64,000 nt of DNA from Georgenia sp. SYP-B2076 (GTDB lineage: Bacteria; Actinomycetota; Actinomycetes; Actinomycetales; Actinomycetaceae). The notes beneath the pieces are model-generated. The model had not been told where the DNA came from. It saw only the letters and a list, made by a program, of their open reading frames with translations, and did no database searches. Shown in pieces: positions 55,502 to 63,516 of this stretch. How positions within the stretch are numbered: the first letter of the stretch is position 1; each line of letters starts with the position of its first letter. The stretch spans positions 124,001 through 188,000 of the forward strand of contig NZ_RXOZ01000001.1 in the NCBI RefSeq assembly GCF_003991205.1, given 5' to 3'. A program made the position numbers and the translations under genes.

Positions 55502-58219
55502 TCACCCCCCCGCCGCGGGCGCCACCGCCGTGACCGGGCCGGGCTCGGCCTCGGGTCCGCCGTCGGCCGCCGCCCCGGCCGCGGCCCGGTCCGCGCGGAC
55601 CTGCGCGGCGCCGACGCCGTAGTAGGCCGCCTGCATGATGTCCTTCATGTCGGCCAGCATCGGCAGGCGCGGGTTCGCCGGCGCGCACTGGTCCTCGAAG
55701 GCGCGCATGGCCAGCGCGTCGAGGTTGGGCATGAACTCGACCTCCGCGATGCCCATCTGCGCGAAAGATGCGGGCATGCCCAGCGCGGCGCGCAGCCGCT
55801 CGACGGCGGCGGCGTAGGACTCCACGCCCTCCTCCGGCGTCGCGGCCGGCAGGCCCAGGTGGGCGGCGATCTGCTGGAACCGCTCCGGGGCGACGTACCG
55901 CTCGTACTTGGGCCAGCTGGTGAGCTTGGTCGGGACCTGCCCGTTGTAGCGGATGACGTGGGGCAGGAGCACCGCATTCGTGCGGCCGTGGACCTGGTGG
56001 TAGGTCGAGCCCACGGTGTGCGCCATGGCGTGGACGATGCCGAGGAACGCGTTGCCGAACGCCATGCCCGCGATCGTGGAGGCGTTGTGCATCTTCTCGC
56101 GCGCCTTGCCCAGCTCGACGCCGGGAAGCCCGTCCCGCCTGCCGTTGACGGACGCCGCGATGTTCTCGAAGACCATCTTGATCGCGTGCAGGGCGAGGCC
56201 GTCGGTGAAATCGTTGGCGTAGACGGACACGTACGCCTCGGTGGCGTGGGTGAGGGCGTCGAACCCGGAGTCGGCGGCGAGCGTGGAGGGCATATCGGCC
56301 GTGAGCTCGGGGTCGATGATCGCCACCGAGGGGGTCAGGGCGTAGTCGGCCAGCGGGTACTTGTAGCCGGTCTCCGGGTCCGAGATGACGGCGAACGGGG
56401 TCACCTCCGCGCCGGTGCCCGAGGACGTCGGGATGCACACAAGCTTGGCCAGCTCCCCCAGCGGCGGGAACCGGAAGGCGCGCTTCCGCACGTCGAGGTA
56501 CTTCTCCCGCAGGTCCGCGAAGCGGATCTCCGGGTGCTCGTAGAGCAGCCACATCACCTTGGCCGCGTCCATGGGCGAGCCCCCGCCGAGGGCGATGATC
56601 GTGTCCGGGCGGAAGGCCCGCATGCTCTCCGCGCCGCGGCGCACGGTGGCGATCGACGGCTCCGGCTCGACGTCGTCGATGATCTGCAGCGCGACGCGGT
56701 TGCCGCGCCGGCTCAGGACGTCGAGCACCTTGTCGACGTAGCCCAGCCGCGTCATGGTGGCGTCGGTGACGACCGTGACCCGGCTGATGCCCTCCATGTC
56801 GTACAGGTACCGGATGGCGTGGGGCTCGAAGTAGGTCTTCGCCGGCACCTTGAACCACTGGAGGTTGTTGGTGCGGCGGCCGATCCGCTTGATGTTGATG
56901 AGGTTCACCGCCGAGACGTTGTTGGACACCGAGTTGTGGCCGTACGAGCCGCAGCCCAGCGTCAGGGACGGGAGGAACGAGTTGTAGACGTCGCCGATGC
57001 CGCCGAGGGACGACGGTGAGTTCTCGATGATCCGCACGGCCTTGACGCGCGAGCCGTACTCGCGCACGAGCTCGCCGTCGGTGGCGTGGATGACGGCGGA
57101 GTGACCCAGGCCGTCCAGCTCGACCATCTGCTCGGCGTAGCGGATGCCCTGCTCGGTGGACGTCGCCCGCAGCACGGCCAGCACCGGGCACAGCTTCTCC
57201 CGCGTCAGCGGCTCCTGCGGCCCGACCCCGGAGACCTCGGCCAGGATGATCGAGGTGTCCTCCGGCACGGTGAACCCGGCCTCCCGGGCGATCCAGACGG
57301 GTGACTGGCCGACCACGGCGGCGTTGAGCTTGGCCTCGCCGCAGCTCTCCCCGTCGGCGCCGACGCCGAAGATGAACTCCTCGAGCATCGCCTTCTCCGC
57401 CGGCGTGGCGCAGTGGGCGTGCAGCCGCTCCATCCCCGCGAGGGCCTCGTCGTAGATCTCCTCGTCGAGGATGACCGCCTGCTCGGACGCGCACACCATG
57501 CCGTTGTCGAACGCCTTGGACATCACCAGGTCGGTGACCGCGCGGCCGAGGTCGGCGCTGGCGTGCACGTAGGCCGGCACGTTCCCGGCGCCCACCCCCA
57601 GGGCCGGCTTGCCGCAGCTGTAGGCGGCGCGGACCATGGCGTTGCCGCCGGTGGCGAGGATGAGCGCGACGCCGGGGTGGTTCATCAGGGCGCCGGTGGC
57701 CGCCATGGACGGCTCCTCCACCCACTGCACGCAGTGCTCCGGGGCGCCCGCCTCGACGGCCGCGTCCCGGACGATGCGGGCCGCGGCGACGGAGCACTCC
57801 TGCGCGCCGGGGTGGAAGGCGAAGATGATCGGGTTGCGGGTCTTGAGGCAGACGAGGGCCTTGAAGATGGCCGTGGACGTCGGGTTCGTGACCGGCGTGA
57901 CGCCGGCGACGACGCCCACGGGTTCGGCGATCTCCACGATGCCGCTGAGCTCGTCCTCGCCGATCACCCCCACCGTGCGCAGCCCGCGCATCGAGTAGGT
58001 GACGTTCTCGCACGCGAAGATGTTCTTCGTCGCCTTGTCCTCGAACACCCCCCGCCCGGTCTCCTCGACGGCGGCCCTGGCGAGGACCCCGTGCTGGTTC
58101 AGGGCGGCGACCGACGCCTTCTTGACGATCCGGTCGACGTCGTCCTGACTGAGGGCGTCGTAGGCAGCGAGCGCCTCCTGGGCCCGGGCGACAAGCTGGT
58201 CGATGGCGGAGGTGTTCAC
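55502..58219 (-). CDS. adhE: Bifunctional acetaldehyde-CoA/alcohol dehydrogenase
   Basis: The 905-residue protein is a fusion. Residues about 1-440 are a CoA-acylating aldehyde dehydrogenase, with GVTPVTNPTSTAIFKALVCLKTRNPIIFAFHPGAQ and the catalytic Cys in NGMVCASEQAVIL (near residue 242). Residues about 460-870 are an iron-dependent alcohol dehydrogenase, with GGGSPMDAAKVMW, ...SGTGAEVTPFAVISD, DSGFDALTHATEAYVS and HAMAHTVGSTYHQVHGRTNAVLLPHV. It turns acetyl-CoA into ethanol via acetaldehyde, reoxidising two NADH. The Fe ligands are intact. GTG at 58219 follows AGGAGCCAGCA. A C-terminal Ala/Gly/Pro-rich tail of about 40 residues is extra. The upstream region carries DosR-like boxes. Confidence 0.97.
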   Translation of the reverse strand: MNTSAIDQLVARAQEALAAYDALSQDDVDRIVKKASVAALNQHGVLARAAVEETGRGVFEDKATKNIFACENVTYSMRGLRTVGVIGEDELSGIVEIAEPVGVVAGVTPVTNPTSTAIFKALVCLKTRNPIIFAFHPGAQECSVAAARIVRDAAVEAGAPEHCVQWVEEPSMAATGALMNHPGVALILATGGNAMVRAAYSCGKPALGVGAGNVPAYVHASADLGRAVTDLVMSKAFDNGMVCASEQAVILDEEIYDEALAGMERLHAHCATPAEKAMLEEFIFGVGADGESCGEAKLNAAVVGQSPVWIAREAGFTVPEDTSIILAEVSGVGPQEPLTREKLCPVLAVLRATSTEQGIRYAEQMVELDGLGHSAVIHATDGELVREYGSRVKAVRIIENSPSSLGGIGDVYNSFLPSLTLGCGSYGHNSVSNNVSAVNLINIKRIGRRTNNLQWFKVPAKTYFEPHAIRYLYDMEGISRVTVVTDATMTRLGYVDKVLDVLSRRGNRVALQIIDDVEPEPSIATVRRGAESMRAFRPDTIIALGGGSPMDAAKVMWLLYEHPEIRFADLREKYLDVRKRAFRFPPLGELAKLVCIPTSSGTGAEVTPFAVISDPETGYKYPLADYALTPSVAIIDPELTADMPSTLAADSGFDALTHATEAYVSVYANDFTDGLALHAIKMVFENIAASVNGRRDGLPGVELGKAREKMHNASTIAGMAFGNAFLGIVHAMAHTVGSTYHQVHGRTNAVLLPHVIRYNGQVPTKLTSWPKYERYVAPERFQQIAAHLGLPAATPEEGVESYAAAVERLRAALGMPASFAQMGIAEVEFMPNLDALAMRAFEDQCAPANPRLPMLADMKDIMQAAYYGVGAAQVRADRAAAGAAADGGPEAEPGPVTAVAPAAGG

Positions 58220-58657
58220 TGCTGGCTCCTGGGTCGGGCACCAGGATGGTGCCGATGACCCACGCTAGGCAGCCACCTGTCGCCAAGTCGGGGGCCTTGG
58301 GTCCCCCGGCCGTTGGTCCCACGACCTTGGTCCCGGCGGGGTCTTTCCCAGTGACGGCGGGGCTCCCCCGCCGGCTGCGGGCTCCTCGATGGAGTCTGAC
58401 ACCAGTGTGAGGATTGACACGCAACAGGGCCGGCGACACCACCTTCGAATGCCGCACCACCGTCGAGTCGCCCCGGCCGGGCACCGGCGCTGCAGGCACC
58501 ACCATCACCGTCGCTGACGTGGGCTCCGTCTACCACGCCCGCGGACCAGGTGGACCACGACCAGCCCCAGCTCGGCCCGTGCACACGCATCGAGGACCTG
58601 GTCCGTGACCGGCCGTCGGGGGCAACGTCGGGGGGCGCTCCCCGGAGCGAGGCCTGG
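58220..58657. other. 438-bp region upstream of adhE
   Basis: No gene is seen between adhE and the hypothetical gene at 58658. It contains three DosR-like boxes (58292-58334) and a GTGT-N8-ACAC dyad (58405-58420). The part from about 58440 to 58640 has no clear motif. Confidence 0.5.
58292..58334 (-). promoter_or_regulatory. Three DosR/DevR-like boxes upstream of adhE
   Basis: Read on the adhE strand, three 14-nt units follow in near-tandem: GGGACCCAAGGCCC (58292-58305), GGGACCAACGGCCG (58307-58320) and GGGACCAAGGTCGT (58321-58334). The first fits the GGGACNNNNGGCCC core of mycobacterial DosR boxes exactly; the other two keep GGGAC and lose one or more bases at the end. They lie 73-115 bp upstream of the start codon. 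DosR-type regulators respond to hypoxia, which would fit a fermentative adhE. The regulator gene is not here. Confidence 0.5.
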
Positions 58658-59050
58658 TCAGCTGGCGAGCGAGAACCGCGCTCGCAGGCCTATCAGGACG
58701 TCGCCCATCGATCGCTGCCGGCGCGCCGGCCGAATGCGGCCGGTGCCGCGGCAGGCCGAGCACTCCCGGGACAGCGCCCGGTAGGACGGGATCCCGATGG
58801 CGGTGCCGATGAGGCTGGAGGCCTCCCGGGTCGGGCCCACCGTGTCGCACATCGGGCAGGGAACCGTGTGAGTTCGCTTGTTTATCGTGTGATCTCCCTC
58901 GAGGTCGGGTGCGGGCAAGGCTTCGCCCCGGGCCATGTTCCGTGGTGTTCTGCCGTGGAGCGTCAGCCCGTCAGCGGTCTGATCTCCGGCACTCGTCTCA
59001 ACCGCTTTCCCGAGCTGAATGTTCCGAAACTGGCGGGTGAGGTCGGCCAC
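58658..59050 (-). CDS. Small zinc-ribbon-like hypothetical protein
   Basis: The 130-residue protein contains two Cys pairs, VPCPMCDTVG and SRECSACRGTGRI, like the CxxCxGxG zinc modules of DnaJ-type proteins. The spacing of 32 residues between the pairs contains ASSLIGTAIGIPSYRALSRE. There is no membrane segment. The first 50 residues are polar (FRNIQLGKAVETSAGDQTADG). Function unknown. Codon use is typical of the window. ATG at 59050 is the only plausible start. Confidence 0.5.
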   Translation of the reverse strand: MADLTRQFRNIQLGKAVETSAGDQTADGLTLHGRTPRNMARGEALPAPDLEGDHTINKRTHTVPCPMCDTVGPTREASSLIGTAIGIPSYRALSRECSACRGTGRIRPARRQRSMGDVLIGLRARFSLAS

Positions 59051-59153
59051 GAATGCGCTCGGCGCAGGCGATCGTGCAGGTGGGCAAGTGCGCTCGTGCC
59101 GCGGGTGACGCCCTGCCCGGCGCCCACGAGCGCGCCGGTCAGGGCCACGCGCT

Positions 59154-59564
59154 TCAGAGGGCGCGCATGCGGTTGTTCCGGGCGTTGTGCTCGACCTCGG
59201 CGAGGCCCAGGGCCTCGAGGAGCGGCGGCAGGTACATCCCGAACCGGCCGCGGTAGCCCTTCCGCAGGCCGTACCAGCCGCTCACGGGATTGGTCTCGGA
59301 CCGCCCCCAGGCCTCGACGGTCCCGTCCTTGGCCGGCTTCTGCTCGTCGGCGGCGCCAAGCGGCACCCAGTCCCCGGCCTCGCGGAGCATGGCGTGCAGG
59401 TCCTCGACCGCCCGCGCCTGATAGGTGAGTGTGGTCGTGCCGACGACGCACACGAGGGTCGGCGGATCCGCGTCCTCGTCGCGGTACATCGTGTACTCGG
59501 AAGTCCCGGGAGGCGTGCGCAAGACCCACGGATCATCCTTGGTCCCCGTTCCGGATCCGGTCAT
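59154..59564 (-). CDS. DUF6855-like hypothetical protein
   Basis: The 136-residue soluble protein starts MTGSGTGTKDDPWVLRTPPG and contains SEYTMYRDEDADPPTLVCVVGTTTLTYQARAVEDLHAMLREAGDWVPLGAADEQKPAKDGTVEAWGRSETNPVSGWYGLRKGYRGRFGMYLPPLLEALGLAEVEHNARNNRMRAL across residues 21-136. This GTxxDPW-x-L-x-TPPG start is shared by an uncharacterised actinobacterial family. No catalytic pattern can be named. ATG at 59564 has AGGAGCC directly upstream. Confidence 0.75.
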   Translation of the reverse strand: MTGSGTGTKDDPWVLRTPPGTSEYTMYRDEDADPPTLVCVVGTTTLTYQARAVEDLHAMLREAGDWVPLGAADEQKPAKDGTVEAWGRSETNPVSGWYGLRKGYRGRFGMYLPPLLEALGLAEVEHNARNNRMRAL

Positions 59565-59878
59565 GGCTCCTCCTGCCTGTCCACTGGTGCCGCCAGCATG
59601 GCGCAGATCCGCCAGCGATGGCGGGAGTAACCGCCGGCTGGTGATGCAGGAGCTCCGCGCACGTTGGGGCCTGTCAGCCGTACAGCTGACCTGGCCGGGA
59701 CGCCCGGCCGTGAGGCCACGCGCAGCGGCCCCAGAGGTGGTTCTTGACGGTGGCACCGCGGAGAAAACCGTGCGCGACATCAGCGAACGGCGCCACCGCC
59801 GGCAGTACCCCGCCCCGTCGCGCACGGCATGAGCAGGACGACCACCATCCGAACCCGAATCACCGGTACCGTCCGGCC
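59565..59878. other. 313-bp gap, no gene
   Basis: Between the DUF6855-like gene and the lipoprotein there are only shadow frames. A perfect dyad GTCAGC-N6-GCTGAC is present at 59673-59690. The last 60 bp before 59879 are AC-rich (GAACCCGAATCACCGGTACC) and probably hold the lipoprotein promoter. Confidence 0.5.
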
Positions 59879-60346
59879 ATGAGGGCCCCGCCCAGAAGGA
59901 CCGCGGCTGCCGCCGTGATCACCGGGCTGGCCATGACCGGCTGCGGCAGCTCCCAACCCGCCGCCCCACCCCAGCTCGCCGCCCTCGACCGGCTCGCCAC
60001 CGCCGAGGACGTACTCCCCGACGGACGGGAGCTCCCTCTTGAGGAGTACAGCAACCTCCGCCGCATCGGTGAGGTCGACGGCGCACTCGTCTACGCCGCG
60101 CAAGGCACCGCCGAACACCCCTGGTGGATGGTCATCGTTCTCGACGGACCCGCCGAGGACGACGCCGTCGCGGGCGGCAGCTGGGCCAACGACGAGGACT
60201 TCACCCAACGGGGCATCACCGTCAGCATCGGCCGCGGGGCCGGTCAGGGTGTGACCGCGACCCTCCTGCCCGACGACTTCACCGGGCAGCTCGAAGACGG
60301 GTCGACGATCATCGGCCCGAACCTCGCCGTCCCCGCCAAGCCGTAG
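59879..60346 (+). CDS. Actinobacterial lipoprotein, paralogue of the gene at 32096-32539
   Basis: The 155-residue protein has a signal peptide and lipobox (ITGLAMTGC near residues 14-22). The remainder includes LVYAAQGTAEHPWWMVIVLDGPAEDD and the conserved tail GGSWANDEDFTQRGITVSIGRGAGQGVTATLLPDDFTGQLEDGSTIIGPNLAV (residues about 100-152), which aligns with the gene at 32096. Function unknown; the two copies are strongly diverged outside the tail. ATG at 59879. Located about 150 bp from the tRNA-Leu gene. Confidence 0.78.
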   Translation: MRAPPRRTAAAAVITGLAMTGCGSSQPAAPPQLAALDRLATAEDVLPDGRELPLEEYSNLRRIGEVDGALVYAAQGTAEHPWWMVIVLDGPAEDDAVAGGSWANDEDFTQRGITVSIGRGAGQGVTATLLPDDFTGQLEDGSTIIGPNLAVPAKP

Positions 60347-60439
60347 CCGCAGGCCGGCCCGCGGCCCGCCGGCGCCCTTACATCTGCGGGTGGACGCTCT
60401 CGTGGCGGCTGGTGCCAGGACCTCCCTCTGTGGGGGGAT

Positions 60440-60486
60440 AAAAAGATCCGCAGGGCCCCGGATTCTCGGTGGGGTCCTGCGGATCT
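60440..60486 (-). terminator. Rho-independent terminator of tRNA-Leu
   Basis: An 11-bp stem (AGATCCGCAGG at 60444-60454 with CCTGCGGATCT at 60476-60486) is extended by inner GC pairs and followed on the minus strand by TTTTT. It is directly downstream of the tRNA 3' end, 7 bp away. Confidence 0.88.
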
Positions 60487-60493
60487 GTGGTCG

Positions 60494-60577
60494 TGCGCGA
60501 GGGGGGAGTTGAACCCCCACGCCCTTTCGGGCACACGGACCTGAACCGTGCGCGTCTGCCTATTCCGCCACTCGCGC
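60494..60577 (-). tRNA. tRNA-Leu (anticodon CAG)
   Basis: The 84-nt minus-strand gene begins GCGCGAGTGGCGGAATAGGCAG, pairs its 7-bp acceptor GCGCGAG with CTCGCGC, and has discriminator A at 60494. The anticodon loop reads GTTCAGGT with CAG anticodon, and a long variable arm (TGCCCGAAAGGGCG) and TPsiC arm (GGGGGTTCAACTCCCCC) are present. The long variable arm and the anticodon identify leucine (CUG). CCA is not encoded. It lies beside fhaA, a known arrangement in Actinobacteria. Confidence 0.95.
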
Positions 60578-60958
60578 TTGCTGTTGAACAGCGCTGGCAA
60601 CATTAGCACGCGCCGGCGGCCCTCCTCGCACCGTTCCGGACCCTGCCCATGGTGATCCGCGACACGCCCGCCACGGCGGGCGGTCCCGCACCCGAGCGGC
60701 CGGAGGCGGGTCGCCCGCCCACGCCGGGGCCGCCGGGACGCCGCCCGTCACAGGCGGGCAGGGCCGCCCCGGGCCGCCCACCAGCGGCGTCGCGGCGGCG
60801 GTCCCGGCACGCGCCGGGCGCCCGGATGCGCCCATTCCGGCGGCGCGTCGTTACGATCAGTGTGCCGGGCCTGTGCTCCGGCGGCCGGGCACCCGCCCGG
60901 CGACCGCGCCCGGCGACCGCCCGGGCGTCGGACCGCTCGAGGTGGAAGGAGGTGCGCA

Positions 60959-61681
60959 ATGGGTGTCCTGGACCGCTTCGAGAAGGGCGTCGAGCAGGTC
61001 GTGAGCGCCGCGTTCGCCAAGGCGTTCCGCAGCGAGGTCAAGCCCGTGGAGATCGCCTCCGCCGTCCGCCGCGAAATGGACGACCGCGCCGCCGCCGTCT
61101 CCCGCGGCCGCACCGTGGTGCCCAACGAGTTCGTCATCGAGCTCGCGCCGAGCGACCTCCAGCACATCGAGCAGTGGGGCGCCGAGGCCCTCGCGGACGA
61201 GATGGTCGGCGCCGCCACCGAGCACGCCACCTCCCAGCGCTACTCCTTCGTCGGCCCGGTCGAGGTCGGCTTCGAGGAGGACGAGGCGCTGACCACCGGC
61301 CGCTTCCACGTGCGCTCGGCGACGCGCCGCGGCGCCGTCGCGCCCGCAACGTCCGCCGTCGCCTCCGCCCGGCACCCCATCGTCGACATCGACGGCCAGC
61401 GCTACCTGCTGACCGGCCCCGTCACGGTCATCGGCCGCGGCAGCGAGGCCGACATCGTCGTGGACGACTCCGGCGTCTCCCGCCGCCATCTCGAGGTCCG
61501 GGTGACGCCCGGCGGCGTGATCGCCACCGACCTCGGCTCCACCAACGGCACCTTCGTGGAGGGTCACCGCATCGACGCCGCCACCCTGGTGGACGGCAAC
61601 ACGATCACCGTGGGCCGCACCCGCATCATGTTCTGGACCGGTGCCGACGAGCAGGGCGACGACGCCGACGGCGGCAGGTGA
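60959..61681 (+). CDS. fhaA: DUF3662 and FHA domain protein FhaA
   Basis: The 240-residue protein starts MGVLDRFEKGVEQVVSAAFAKAFRSEVKPVEIASAVRREMDDRAA, the DUF3662 signature, and ends with a phosphothreonine-binding FHA domain (VTVIGRGSEADIVVDDSGVSRRHLEVRVTPGGVIATDLGSTNGTFVEGHRI, near residues 155-225). FhaA recognises proteins phosphorylated by PknB-type kinases during cell-wall synthesis. ATG at 60959 follows GAAGGAGGTGCGCA. It is the first gene of the conserved operon; the gap to the TTG of fhaB is 7 bp. Confidence 0.95.
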   Translation: MGVLDRFEKGVEQVVSAAFAKAFRSEVKPVEIASAVRREMDDRAAAVSRGRTVVPNEFVIELAPSDLQHIEQWGAEALADEMVGAATEHATSQRYSFVGPVEVGFEEDEALTTGRFHVRSATRRGAVAPATSAVASARHPIVDIDGQRYLLTGPVTVIGRGSEADIVVDDSGVSRRHLEVRVTPGGVIATDLGSTNGTFVEGHRIDAATLVDGNTITVGRTRIMFWTGADEQGDDADGGR

Positions 61682-61688
61682 CCGGCCG

Positions 61689-62177
61689 TTGAGCGAGCTC
61701 GTCGTCACCCTCCTGCGGTTGGGCTACCTGGCCCTGCTGTGGCTCTTCGTCCTCGCGGCCCTCGGCGTGCTCCGCAAGGACATCTTCGGCACGCGCGTCA
61801 CCCCCCGCGGCCCGGGCCGCGACCGCCCGCGCGGCCGGACCGCGCCGCGTCCCGCGGCGCCACACACCCGGGCACCCGACCGGACGGGGCCCTCCCGGCT
61901 CGTCGTCACCCAGGGCCCGCTCGCCGGCACGACCATCCCGCTGGGCCCCTCCTCGATCCTCGTCGGCCGCTCGCCGAGCTGCTCGCTCGTCCTCGACGAC
62001 GACTACTCGTCCAACCGGCACGCCCGGTTCTTCCCCAAGGACGGCACCTGGTGGATCGAGGACCTCGGGTCCACCAACGGCACCATGGTGGGGGGCGCGC
62101 GCATCACCGAGCCCATCGAGGTGAGCACGGGCACCCCGGTGCGGATCGGCCAGACGCTGATCGAGCTGCGTCGGTGA
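61689..62177 (+). CDS. fhaB: FHA domain protein FhaB (FipA-like)
   Basis: The 162-residue protein starts with a hydrophobic N-terminal segment (SELVVTLLRLGYLALLWLFVLAALGVLRKDIFG), a Pro/Arg-rich linker, and an FHA domain (SSILVGRSPSCSLVLDDDYSSNRHARFFPKDGTWWIEDLGSTNGTMVGG). It is the membrane-tethered partner of FhaA in actinobacterial cell division and envelope control. The start is TTG at 61689, 7 nt after the fhaA stop; the conserved family start (SELxxTLLRLGFLALLW) agrees with this choice. Confidence 0.93.
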   Translation: MSELVVTLLRLGYLALLWLFVLAALGVLRKDIFGTRVTPRGPGRDRPRGRTAPRPAAPHTRAPDRTGPSRLVVTQGPLAGTTIPLGPSSILVGRSPSCSLVLDDDYSSNRHARFFPKDGTWWIEDLGSTNGTMVGGARITEPIEVSTGTPVRIGQTLIELRR

Positions 62178-62190
62178 CCGGGGCGCGCCC

Positions 62191-63516
62191 ATGAGCATCC
62201 AGATGCGCTTCGCCGCCCGCTCCGACGTCGGCCTCGTGCGCTCGGGCAACCAGGACTCCGGGTACGCCGGCCCGCACCTGCTCGTCCTCGCCGACGGCAT
62301 GGGCGGCCCCGCCGGCGGCGACATCGCCTCCTCGGTGGCCGTGGCGCACCTGGCGGTCCTCGACGACGCCCACGGCGCCGACGACATGCTCGACCTGCTG
62401 CGCGACGCCGTCGCCGCCGCGCACGCCGAGCTGATGGAGCGCTCGGACGCCGACGCCGACCTCGCGGGCCTGGGGACCACGTGCATCGCGATCCTGCGCT
62501 CCGGCAACAAGCTGGCCATGGTCCACATCGGCGACTCGCGCGCCTACCTCCTGCGTGACGGGGTCCTGACCCAGGTCACCGAGGACCACACCTTCGTGCA
62601 GTACCTCGTCAGCACCGGCCGGCTGACCCCCGAGCAGGCGGAGCACCACCCCCAGCGCAACGTCATCCTCCGCGCCCTCGGGGACAGCGACGGGGACGTC
62701 CAGCTGGACGAGTCCCTGCGCGAGGCCGTCCCCGGGGACCGGTGGCTGCTCGCCTCGGACGGCCTCTTCGGCGTGGTCTCGAAGGAGACCATCGCCGAGA
62801 CCCTGACCTCCATCGACGACCCCGGCGCCTGCGCCGAGGAGCTGATCTCCCTGGCGCTGCGCGGCGGCGGTCCCGACAACGTCACGTGCGTGATCGCCGA
62901 CATGCTCTCCACCGACGACCAGCCCGGCATCCGCGCGGACACGAACCCTCAGGTGGTCGGCAGCGCCGCCGTCGACCGGCTGCGCGCCTCGCGCGGCGGG
63001 AACGGCTCGGCCGCCCGCGCCGCTGCGCTGGTCAGCTCCTCGCGCGCCCCCTCCCCCGAGGAGGTCCTCGCCGACGACGAGCCCGTGCCCACCCGCGGGC
63101 GACGGTGGGTGGGGTGGCTCGTGGCCACCGTCCTCGTCCTCGCCGCGCTGGCCGGGGCCGGGTACGCGGGCTACTCCTGGACCCAGACGCAGTACTTCGT
63201 CGCCCCCGCCGGCCAGTACGTGGCCATCTACCGCGGCATCCCGCAGGAGGTGGGCCCGCTCCACCTGGCCCGCCTGCACGAGCGCACCGACCTGCGCGTC
63301 GAGGACCTGCCGCAGGTGGCGCAGGCGCGGCTCGAGAGCCCCATCACCCGTGGCTCCCTCGCCGACGCGCGCTCCGTGGTGGAGAACCTGCGCCTGTCGG
63401 TGCCTCCCGTCGTCGCCCCGACGCCGACCCCGGCGCCGACCCCGCCCGCGCACGCCGGGGAGACCGCGGCGGCGGAGGGTGCAGCGCCGGCGGCCCCCGC
63501 CGGGAGCGCCGCCTGA
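62191..63516 (+). CDS. pstP: PP2C-family serine/threonine protein phosphatase
   Basis: The 441-residue protein has an N-terminal PP2C domain: AARSDVGLVRSGNQDSGYAGPHLLVLADGMGGPAGGDIAS, AMVHIGDSRAYLLRDGVLTQVTEDHTFV, and SDGLFGVV plus GGGPDNVTCVIADML, with the Asp metal ligands. A linker, one membrane helix near residue 308 (VGWLVATVLVLAALAGAGYAGYSW), an external part (about 100 residues) and a Pro/Thr/Ala-rich tail follow. It removes phosphate from PknA/PknB targets. The next gene starts inside its stop codon (TGATG). Confidence 0.95.
   Translation: MSIQMRFAARSDVGLVRSGNQDSGYAGPHLLVLADGMGGPAGGDIASSVAVAHLAVLDDAHGADDMLDLLRDAVAAAHAELMERSDADADLAGLGTTCIAILRSGNKLAMVHIGDSRAYLLRDGVLTQVTEDHTFVQYLVSTGRLTPEQAEHHPQRNVILRALGDSDGDVQLDESLREAVPGDRWLLASDGLFGVVSKETIAETLTSIDDPGACAEELISLALRGGGPDNVTCVIADMLSTDDQPGIRADTNPQVVGSAAVDRLRASRGGNGSAARAAALVSSSRAPSPEEVLADDEPVPTRGRRWVGWLVATVLVLAALAGAGYAGYSWTQTQYFVAPAGQYVAIYRGIPQEVGPLHLARLHERTDLRVEDLPQVAQARLESPITRGSLADARSVVENLRLSVPPVVAPTPTPAPTPPAHAGETAAAEGAAPAAPAGSAA

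Noticed and set aside
58405-58420. Rex (NADH-sensing) operator upstream of adhE
   Set aside because: GTGT-N8-ACAC looks similar at first sight, but the Rex core (TTGTGAA-N-TTCACAA) is not met; the DosR-like boxes nearby are a better fit.
55419-58508. Minus-strand frame of 1,029 residues overlapping adhE
   Set aside because: It is in the wrong frame relative to AdhE's intact domains and consists of Arg/Gly/Ala-rich shadow sequence.
59425-59832. Plus-strand frame of 135 residues in the gap before the lipoprotein
   Set aside because: It overlaps the minus-strand DUF6855-like gene, lacks a ribosome-binding site and has no similarity.
58658-60440. Genomic island with attachment sites at tRNA-Leu
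   Set aside because: There is no integrase, no duplicated tRNA end and no composition shift visible; kept only as a weak possibility.
60603-60958. Small open frames between tRNA-Leu and fhaA
   Set aside because: They are GC-rich shadows in the promoter region of fhaA without ribosome-binding sites.
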